From an uncultured Phycisphaerales bacterium (GTDB lineage: Bacteria; Planctomycetota; Phycisphaerae; Tepidisphaerales; Tepidisphaeraceae), in NCBI GenBank assembly GCA_903871935.1, contig CAIQIQ010000112.1:1-39454 (forward strand): 39,454 nucleotides of DNA, read 5' to 3'. How positions within the stretch are numbered: position 1 is the first letter of the stretch; each line of letters opens with the position of its first letter. Below, piece after piece: positions 38,201 through 39,454 of this stretch. The translations under genes and the position numbers were made by a program. Below the pieces are notes generated by a model. It was not told the origin of the DNA. It did no database searches and worked only from the letters and a program-made list of their open reading frames with translations.

Positions 38201-39454
38201 CGGCGATCGACATCTCCGCCTGGCGCGGCATCCTCTTCAGCGGTCCCCTCGCCACATTCACGCCCCCCCCCGACACCCCAATCACCGATTACTCGGTCCT
38301 CGTCGATTGGGGCGATTCACCCATCCTCAGCAGTCGCACCGGTGCTCTGGCCTTCCTCCGCTCCCAAAACGGCGGCGTCTCCGGATCCGGCGGCGAGTCC
38401 GGCGCGTGGATCGTCGACAACGGCGACGGCACCTTCACCGTCTACGGTTTCCATACCTACTTCAGCACCGGCACATTCGACATCACCACCAGCGTCACCG
38501 ATGGCCCATATGTCAGCGGTTCGGCGACCAGCATCGCAACGGTGACCAATGCACCTCCGGTCGTGTATGCCTACACCATCTACGAGACCCAGTTCCAGCC
38601 GTTTACGGATCAGTGGGTTGCCTACTTTACGGACCCGTTTCCCGCTGATCTCTCTGGTTACTCGGCCACGATCGACTGGGGCGATGGCAACACTTCCCCC
38701 GGCACGATCAACCCGAGCGAAGGTTACTTCTACATCACCGCTTCCTACAGCTACCAGACCTTTGGCACCATTCCCCTCACCGTCACGCTTGATAAGGCCG
38801 TCAGCGGCGAGCCCGTGGAGACAGTTGTCGCATCGGGTCAGGCGGAGGTCTACGCGGCGTGGTTGCCGGGCAATGGCGTGGACATCTCCGTCCAGGCCCA
38901 GGATCCTGCCTCAGTCACGGTCGCCCAGTTTACTCCTGACCCGGCCGTCAACGTCAGTCGCTTCACAGCGTCGATAACCTGGGGAGATGGCCAGACCACT
39001 GCCGGCACCATCGTTGCCGATGCCGAGAACCCGGGCCAGTACCTCGTAACCGGCACAGCTGATTACGCCCAGGCCGGTGATTATTCCATTGCTGTGGATG
39101 TCGTGGACTATGGTTATGGCGAGGCCACCTCGGAGAACTACTTTACGGCCGCCGCTCACGTCACGGCCGTTCCGCTGCAAGTGACGGTCCTGCCCGTCAC
39201 CGCTGAGGTCGGCACGTTGTTCGATGGCCAAGTTGCTACGTTCTCCGATCTCAACTTCGGGGGCCTGCCAACGGCCGCCGATTTCACCGCCACCATCTTC
39301 TGGGGTGATGGCGAGCAGTCGCCCGGCCTGATCACTCCGGTCAGCGGGAACACTTTCTCTGTATCCGGCACTCACCTCTACAGCCTGGGCGGTTCGCTCC
39401 CACTGCAGGTGATCATCGGCACGAACGTGTTCACCGACCCAGTGGTGAACGGCA
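20203..39454 (+). CDS. Giant cassette-built beta-helix / malectin / PKD surface protein, >6417 aa, 3' end outside window
   Basis: The frame runs from GTG at 20203 to the window edge with no stop that I could find reading by eye. LERRLLLT at residues 41-48 is the planctomycete export tag. Residues 50-1720 are repetitive Gly/Ser/Ala-rich beta structure. This includes a hook-protein-like block near 547-593 (IDDMVTDFNAALAAAGLGQK) and an EF-hand loop at 1640-1651 (DPNNDGKLHVSE). A PPC-like domain lies at about 1730-1823. Five right-handed beta-helix cassettes then start at 1830, 2533, 3192, 3985 and 4754. The first two are followed by a KNH-like beta-sandwich; the third and fourth by a linker that also contains a malectin-like domain. 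After 5282 come a LPFSFPFYDQSY-type beta domain, a SwmB-like domain (about 5460-5606) and PKD-like repeats (VNYGDGSG, VDYGDGAG, IDWGDGNT, ITWGDGQTT, IFWGDGEQS). It is predicted to be exported as a very long adhesin or fibre. Codon use drifts from G-ending in the N-terminal part to C-ending in the C-terminal part. Confidence 0.93.
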   Translation, partial: MEAWNRRTVGGVWDRANEALRRSRQVHVLEALRRAASVESLERRLLLTHTFTSAESTALQGGMNQLADWLGTLSSSGALGKQVVGVATTLGDAADLKGAFLNQIYIPVANYLAMPGATDTGVATLLDTLSANTGNLALTVNQAKTGGGEISTAYGSTYEYELAFALTRALSGTGVDLGENWRGLNIKADASGSVTFSATANVDLYFGLGQAGYTPAANAFYTRFNTLSVGGSASATGMNFGIDIGMLGGQVSGGSLSVNALAGVTVMDPDADPAGAITIAELTGTPVASLATITPTGTANASFPVSASFGSFVPTGTPTLLLNSSNIYQSATNQMTYNTAFNQLTPFGSMGAADVLPAIGQIATSFATVISGSPLGTTSLPFVPSKSFGSLLDFAGIFSRNISDVLSSGGTATFHNAQTLQQQWATVLGVSPASLAGSYDPATHLLAWHIAKSEAMSTTSSPIDLSAGLQPLTLTSSSGNVTITANASLDTIIGIRLDPMVAKITGAASLPGDGRFVGTSTFQIAVGDAAPVTVTVNGTSTSTNVGIDDMVTDFNAALAAAGLGQKVIARRNELRLSFETLGTAVTPKITLYVDSHDVMATQFGFSDGQTNQASVLPQVFIQNASVGGSASASVSGIAATGRFGMLGVSVSGGGSMSMSGGFQLSGSGSSVAGSQVTADDLKTNAATNPGGFAKALTLDGSAVLTLPITVNGGFLSLPAGATPQITVNWTHAPNAATLSLDYNSDMAPLLDFAKIKSGDVILSLGGVSDLLGLANGGSLLSQKLPLLDESLVQILNLASTVSGKVGAVSLGANSTIQQIGPAIASAFSLPSGSVSVTMSGHLLRITFDVAVSASGSQVLQVDLDKLVADLPDGNPVKGFLQGMSKLAAAGASGSIGYMADATLHIAAGVDLTDAAHPRPFIDDSTHAGVNVQVNGTHLSFGATMGPLGVTVKEGSAKIGATTDPASTDAASFSVGVASSGLGRHYLSEINGSAFTASLTGAVRVVLPLYFPLASNYLGDLDISISSLADIPGSLSISAPDIHSIGLNMDLSNNMGGLLEGLGMLLDQIQSSLGAQVLSARLPLVGDKLGQVVDFIGGSLRTSVYSKLKEAFDNAAATGVSGGIDVARQGLYAALGPGGLDVLQASTSYGDYRDIECDTVGSDIDTQRVEFKLHLHRAAQLVTVPLNFDLGLPALGLSATGAIAFQAGYDMNLWFGIDRADGFFLDTGSPEEVKLDVDARLASASMTGDLGFLQVQFTDNPDDPTHFGGSFSIDLSALNDELTLGEFGNIVNASFVHADLDAEAKVNLNLVTSFGGSEDFPSIDANFIMNWTFRPGETSLDGDTPDVAFKNVRVDAGSFFNNFMAPVVQKMQAVVAPIQPILEVLTTHIPGLYSIAPEFGTLVDIAEQFGMVEGADSIKALAAIADLVSSLPTIDNGHLYINLGDFDLGGMDPRNPTFNAATAEPNITRDVDPAGQIPAEAQSFWNKSQDLGGTGVRFDLPLLDRPADAFRLLLGQDVNLFTLDLPAIHLAFNRRVEIPIYSIAVATVKVTLAGSLDVQGKVAFGYDTSGLRQFASTRNAADIFDGFYVSTRQNADGTGGEMPFLTAWGEMKAGLAVSGAEVVQIGAEGGLGFSVSAFLQDPNNDGKLHVSEMVNELGFLSTMKMTGSIYAVFDLYLELKIPGTPLHYTWELADIKATIIDVTIVNPGVTGDRFEPDTHKASAADIGVGPGIHLSGLTIHQSDDEDWYHFELPRTDSLDIGMNAGFASLMEVYDKDGHVLASSAGGAGLKTLTFEGMAADVYYIHIIGEGGGVGQYSLSIDPSATSSTKVYYVSSSVGTAEPFYTYAAGLNSNDGRSPWTPKATLQSLLDQYALGPNDIVLIDTGWYGDQVFIGTTINGALFAGSPRGSIYRHPQPWTINGASDMHIMEVQFENFSGAFTSTAVQISSGSHNTLDRLMIRAYGDGIVDSGTATQLLNNQVQGTSGITVASSATGTLLRGNSLSIEGIGISDSGSNTVIDRNFVGKLRNDLGGTGIRVAGNTTQVTNNSVKGMVIGMDVFGGGTTLISGNVLVVSEYVPFGYHPMGINVTGAGALRLTGNSVRGFEKNISIGRPGVTLDSNVVYGGYIGVLIGANNVTLAPNGAHTTGNDISHSAIGIQTGTTESGVVIFSNRVHNNYSYGIKNETTALLYGNEVFANGVGIVSGSTVGGSDWTNPNLIHDNTTGVQLTAAAEVRFNRIYSNQTGLRVANNAFVHHNVFYRNTGQALREVGNSGLQFISNTLYLTTGTGVEISGGASGTTILNNIFMADGGGTGLYVANDSQPGFVSDYNNYYRTGAGAVVWFEKPFTDVYDWQIESDYDLHSIGYIAPNPSLDNPQFLDLANDNFHQATSSTSIDSGSPASAFGLEPASNGGRIDLGAYGNTAEASQSAASYLRIDYPNLYLDWEANRARTIQWHTFNLSGNVRIELWQEGGGKVADIATVPASDGSYLWSPNNSSIAPDPLTRYRIRLVSVNNPSVVATAREFFSVPPYSADYYINDASTVGDEYSTAIGDNRNTGRAANAPKADLLPILRTYVMTANETVHVDTGSYIDVRNLVINYNTDSGKPNAGTGLGDDQGFAVLGPLFHTATLDRAIMLAGSTHVDVDTANFVSLSHVAFLHGSAGIQVHNGSCNFNADHVEVGNTGAEGIWLDSSAINASLDSLNIHDNVSYGVYAQARIASLNSSVVANNGRDGIRLTDANGVVVQRNVVYGNGWSGIYINTGSQGALIGSLNLDDHAGNIVHDNQSDGITVSGASTIAGNVVYNHSGNGDAGIRSTGTGNRVSLNIAYGNDRGIDVSGQDALVDRNRAYGNGTAGIYSAYTNATLQSNTVNGNGVGIYVYGGNPTIVNNTIIGSSGSGVRLQGVTQDSVSSGTPPHAAVLSNTIRQGGVAVDILASSVGVEIRNNILSATAWAISVSNDSQNGFVSDYNLFDSGTIGLWQGVARGTLTQWRNAIYGDVHSLSANPLFVNVTGGDLHLQSAYGSYHGGSPAPVIDAGTGLPVANPGQWVSDGAISPGIDRGDPALPYAQEPAPNGSYANLGAESNTADASKSPTSYVLVTSPSDGVVWPEGQTYDITWRTQDTVGTVTVELYRGGVLVRTLATAAANTGVFSWSLPTDLTPGSDYAIRITRNDGSGTSEASPSPFVIAPVTHTYYVNDTTVNAGDLTSAAGDDSNDGLSAGSPKGSIRGVLFAYHLVPGDTIVVDAGYYALTRNIALDSLASGVTITGPTDPSRPAVVDRRNTSSGSYAFEMAGATHVTIDHLTLVGGVSAVHADYSAGASYLTVRNSLVHGNSYSGIDLQQADHVLIANNTFQQLAGETQQWHITVTGNDTTVNGNTITGRNGGIGINLTGVRLMVSNNTLTSLSNGMQVTSQSGIAVPTGETSTFSGNQVHDLTGSGMIVGTSGSYYDALRVTNNTVWNTNTTAYNAGISVGGAVGSVASGNTVYSGYYGISASGDVRVRGNVAHDNVIGINASGNSTIEGNTVYSNGIGIAGGVVVNNTISSSTSYAVQVHYYNGGLSGGATPAVLNNTIYQPSAGIGIRVENSASNLDVRNNIIVVGAGAAYSVTSDSQTGFKADYNIIRTTGTGTVAAWGSSNFTSLATWASTLGFDTHSANVDPQFINAAAANFHLQNSSPAIDAGDPASYFLAEPQPNGNRANIGADGNTAQANRSVSPAIQVTAPAGGEQLQEGQNYTVTWQTGGLSYLGPVAFINSGGPTVGRWLKDAYNSSTGTLATWSYATPVNLSAVAAPAPASVYQSALYTYASGAGTTIAYSLPVPDGTYVLHLHFVEPYSSAYADYRRFDIVANGVTLQAGYSVYETAGAAFKADVRQFTVEASGGAGLQLQLVGLTSVCPIISGVELASVNPAGAAAPHFDVEVSVDNGANWSTVATNVAGDAYGFGSTTWTVGPASDGTVALLRVKSVENGTVVGQTPQPFQIAPSGHNYYINDGSVSGDEYTTAVGNDLNNGKMPSRPMATLSALLSAYTPHAGDTIYIDSGTYNLSSNIQLLAAHSGVTILGPTSHPAILNRGNTGSSAYVFRITGANNVTLSHLTLTGAYEGIHADSVSGSTNSTGLTVTNCVIYGNSQYGINLQSSNIFATISGNTIYGVAGTSTAQAYGISIYGTDNTILNNNVYSSSTAGIYISADRNTVRGNVVHENSQYGIYSYGKSTVAGNTVYGHSGSSTYALYIGNNSIASGNTVYANTLGIYTGGTGAVVSGNRVFNNTTGISTSGLPQVLGNTVYSNSVGIVIIGTSDLTGRVSGNLVYANSTVGIRADGTGYSTTDGSHALIVGNTIYQPASTALEITNYARYVEVRNNIIAAGAGYAIRVSSDSTTGLFSDYNLINTFGSAKVGQFSGVDFTTLDAWYYATLADDHSISGDPGFADPDGADNVLGFSGTDHGGDDNFHLQATSIAIDAGDPASPYNLEPQVNGDRVNVGYDGNTAQAAVSAAAGVILRNPAGHTRFTVGQNVAIAWGSYGLTQQSPVLLINAGGSAAGLFGANSGQTTGSTSQISTSIAVDSSGIVDPAPASVYRSYAIAPYGVGQKLTYTIAVPDGTYTLRLHFLDTSAVTGNRRFDICLNGTTVRAAYDIAADAGAAYRVVQQTFTTTASSGGGVKLELVNLDSSAAMISAIEVLRDNASGSASPKFDVQVSTDGGGSWNTLGSDLTVDHLGEGAFNWTPTTASNNARIRVLSGATQTDSRTLIIAPAGHDYYVNDASTSGDTLTTAVGNNATSGKSPDQPMASLIALLAIYHPGAGDVVHVDNGSYGLVRNILLGSDISGVKISGPASGAATFDRLVTNSSAVTAALQLAGATGVTLDRLAVTGADYGIYAPNSTSTVTANLTISNSTIYNNATYGIWTGQYVNAVAVINGLLYGTGTGFQAEVYGIRIDGNDATISGTTVHDIYYTGITVGGQRALVQNNTVYSARGGINESGGTSTPGSQISGNTVYGNTNYGIYSSGTSTKLLGNTVYGHTSGTGITVGGQALGNTVYNNAYGMVGYTQALISGNRVFHNANYGISTRGNGRVTSNRVYSNSVGILTEAGTFTGWIEDNLVYANSSQGIQINAGGSTYFAAAVNDNTIYQPVGDAMRVQGSSTNLSIRNNILQANNGYALYVASDSQGAKVLSGWNLFVLPSALNSRAGYWGADRGTLLAWQAASGRDGNSLSTMDAKFVNIVGADNVFAYDTTQSIDGGADDNFQLAAASPAIDRGVDWAGPSTDMLGHARVDDPGTTNAGANQYFLSQLSSSLFTAGGVSQGWIGSYNYWTLNLPFSFPFYDQSYTQVYVTSAGLLQFATSSSAGDNSNSTSSLINYVRIAPMWDYLSMSAIYVDTSTANQVTIRWAGTQQNSYPYTAVNFAATLYANGSIRFDYGAGNASLSPTVGISMGDGVHYILAQYDGITSLNNARSLFFDHTAAGFTDMGAYEFTGNSADTTPTVITGTTPVQVYNSSTARLPINTILVNFSHALSAVDAQVGSLYDLRAPGGDGAYGTSDDVVWTIIPQYTADATQVRLNVFGGPLPQGSYRLTIYGTSPRALHDVAGQVIDGDASGDAGGNFVRDFTVGPPDVVPAITIPAPAAINEGDPFVLAGSFADSDSGDSWTATVNYGDGSGVVSLTLNPDQTFSLSHSYTDNGTYSITVVVTDSFGLSGSKTVSLTMNEVAPTATLSNSGPISEGGAASVSFTNPFDPSTVDAASGYRYSYDFNNDGTFEILNSASSSASVPAAYLHNGTVVIHGRISTVFDTVSTDSTTTLIVNNVLPTLMVNLDAAITTWQTYRAAGSFTDPGVAEAYSATVDYGDGAGPQPLVLQVDRTFTLSHSYAAAGNYSVVVSLSDGGVSPVTATGTAAVRDPAIMPSAGIDITGMQGLNITGPIASFTPFAGTTPDEYLVTADFGDGLGDGSVFVYDGGDGSFYVQASKTYATDGLFTITTTITHPALGWAATSSSATISAPVHVTVPATAIDISAWRGILFSGPLATFTPPPDTPITDYSVLVDWGDSPILSSRTGALAFLRSQNGGVSGSGGESGAWIVDNGDGTFTVYGFHTYFSTGTFDITTSVTDGPYVSGSATSIATVTNAPPVVYAYTIYETQFQPFTDQWVAYFTDPFPADLSGYSATIDWGDGNTSPGTINPSEGYFYITASYSYQTFGTIPLTVTLDKAVSGEPVETVVASGQAEVYAAWLPGNGVDISVQAQDPASVTVAQFTPDPAVNVSRFTASITWGDGQTTAGTIVADAENPGQYLVTGTADYAQAGDYSIAVDVVDYGYGEATSENYFTAAAHVTAVPLQVTVLPVTAEVGTLFDGQVATFSDLNFGGLPTAADFTATIFWGDGEQSPGLITPVSGNTFSVSGTHLYSLGGSLPLQVIIGTNVFTDPVVNG
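25690..27787 (+). repeat. Beta-helix cassette 1 plus KNH-like linker
   Basis: The cassette opens YYVSSSVGTAEPF and continues with SPWTPKATLQSLLDQYALGP (NDIVLIDTGWY follows). It ends with DNFHQATSSTSIDSGSPASA, then GLEPASNGGRIDLGAYGNTA. The linker, about 27490-27787, carries the RTIQWHTFNLSGNVRIELWQ pattern of KNH/Kre9-like sandwiches. It is the most divergent of the five cassettes at both ends. Confidence 0.8.
27799..29775 (+). repeat. Beta-helix cassette 2 plus KNH-like linker
   Basis: It opens YYINDASTVGDEYSTAIGDN and closes with GIDRGDPALPYAQEPAPNGS followed by YANLGAESNTADAS. The linker from about 29479 has VTSPSDGVVWPEGQTYDITW, a clean KNH-like start, and ends SPFVIAP. Rungs of the type VVYNHSGNG, IAYGNDRGI and RAYGNGTAGI are regular. 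Confidence 0.82.
29776..32148 (+). repeat. Beta-helix cassette 3 plus KNH/malectin composite linker
   Basis: It opens YYVNDTTVNAGDLTSAAGDD and closes NFHLQNSSPAIDAGDPASYF, then AEPQPNGNRANIGADGNTAQ. The linker begins VTAPAGGEQLQEGQNYTVTW. A malectin-like domain at about 31540-31914 (APASVYQSALYTY, then SLPVPDGTYVLHLHFVEP and YRRFDIVANG) is followed by HFDVEVSVDNGANWSTV, so it appears inserted inside the KNH-like fold. Confidence 0.8.
32155..34455 (+). repeat. Beta-helix cassette 4 plus KNH/malectin composite linker
   Basis: It opens YYINDGSVSGDEYTTAVGND and has very regular rungs such as NTVYGHSGSST, NTVYANTLGIY and NTVYSNSVGIV. It closes NFHLQATSIAIDAGDPASPY, then LEPQVNGDRVNVGYDGNTAQ. The linker carries a second malectin-like domain at about 33870-34236 (PAPASVYRSYAI, AVPDGTYTLRLHFLDTS, NRRFDICLNG) followed by KFDVQVSTDGGGSWNTL. 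Confidence 0.8.
34462..36045 (+). repeat. Beta-helix cassette 5, without linker
   Basis: It opens YYVNDASTSGDTLTTAVGNN and has NTVYGNTNYGIYSSG and NTVYGHTSGTGIT rungs. It closes with NFQLAAASPAIDRGVDWAGP and HARVDDPGTTNAGANQYF. It lacks the KNH-like linker; a different beta domain (LNLPFSFPFYDQSYTQVYVT, about 36050-36575) follows instead, so this is the last cassette. Confidence 0.78.
37021..39454 (+). repeat. PKD-like repeat region, continuing past the window
   Basis: Successive units contain VNYGDGSG, VDYGDGAG, ADFGDGLG, VDWGDSP, IDWGDGNT, ITWGDGQTT and IFWGDGEQS, each followed by a SHSY- or GTYxI-type strand. One unit keeps the YDFNNDGTFE form. The repeats differ in spacing and are not near-identical at the DNA level, unlike the FN3 array at the left edge. 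Confidence 0.8.

Overview
The window looks like a planctomycete (Planctomycetota) chromosome segment. It is GC-rich, and three very large predicted surface proteins each carry near the N-terminus the LExRxLL-type tag known from secreted planctomycete proteins: LESRTLL, LEGRLLL and LERRLLL. These proteins are mosaics of right-handed beta-helix, beta-propeller, PPC, Calx-beta, cadherin, CARDB-like, FN3, malectin-like and PKD modules. I see no rRNA, tRNA, CRISPR array, transposase or phage gene.

Layout. (1) 1-4312, plus strand, tightly spaced: the 3' part of an FN3/beta-helix protein, a WecG/TagA/CpsF-family glycosyltransferase, and a divergent sugar-nucleotidyltransferase-like protein with a C-terminal hexapeptide (LbH) tail. 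This looks like the distal end of an exopolysaccharide or secondary cell-wall glycan cluster. (2) 4437-8651, plus: a 1404-aa beta-helix/Calx-beta/PPC/cadherin protein ending in a dockerin-like pair of calcium loops. (3) 8652-9698: a sparse zone with a possible 56-aa plus-strand ORF, a 155-aa minus-strand hypothetical gene and a short minus-strand ORF that shares a motif with it. (4) 9699-18368, minus: a 2889-aa protein with a seven-bladed SBBP propeller, PPC, four CARDB-like repeats, FN3 and an SdrD-B-like domain. (5) 18369-20202: an intergenic region with a two-gene small module. Its first gene is interrupted by an in-frame TGA and appears to have a leaderless extended -10 promoter. (6) 20203 to the window end, plus: one open frame of more than 6417 codons, built around five consecutive beta-helix cassettes of 1.6-2.4 kb and running off the right edge inside PKD-like repeats.

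How the genes fit together. The left cluster would make or trim a cell-surface polysaccharide, and the giant proteins are predicted to be exported adhesive, filamentous or carbohydrate-binding structures. Two of them are transcribed divergently from the intergenic region that holds the small-gene module. The strongest points for follow-up are the giant cassette protein, the two malectin-like inserts in its linkers, the interrupted small gene, the codon-usage shifts at domain borders inside the large genes, and the divergent nucleotidyltransferase in the glycan cluster. Translations were read by eye, and family names come from recognised motifs rather than from searches.
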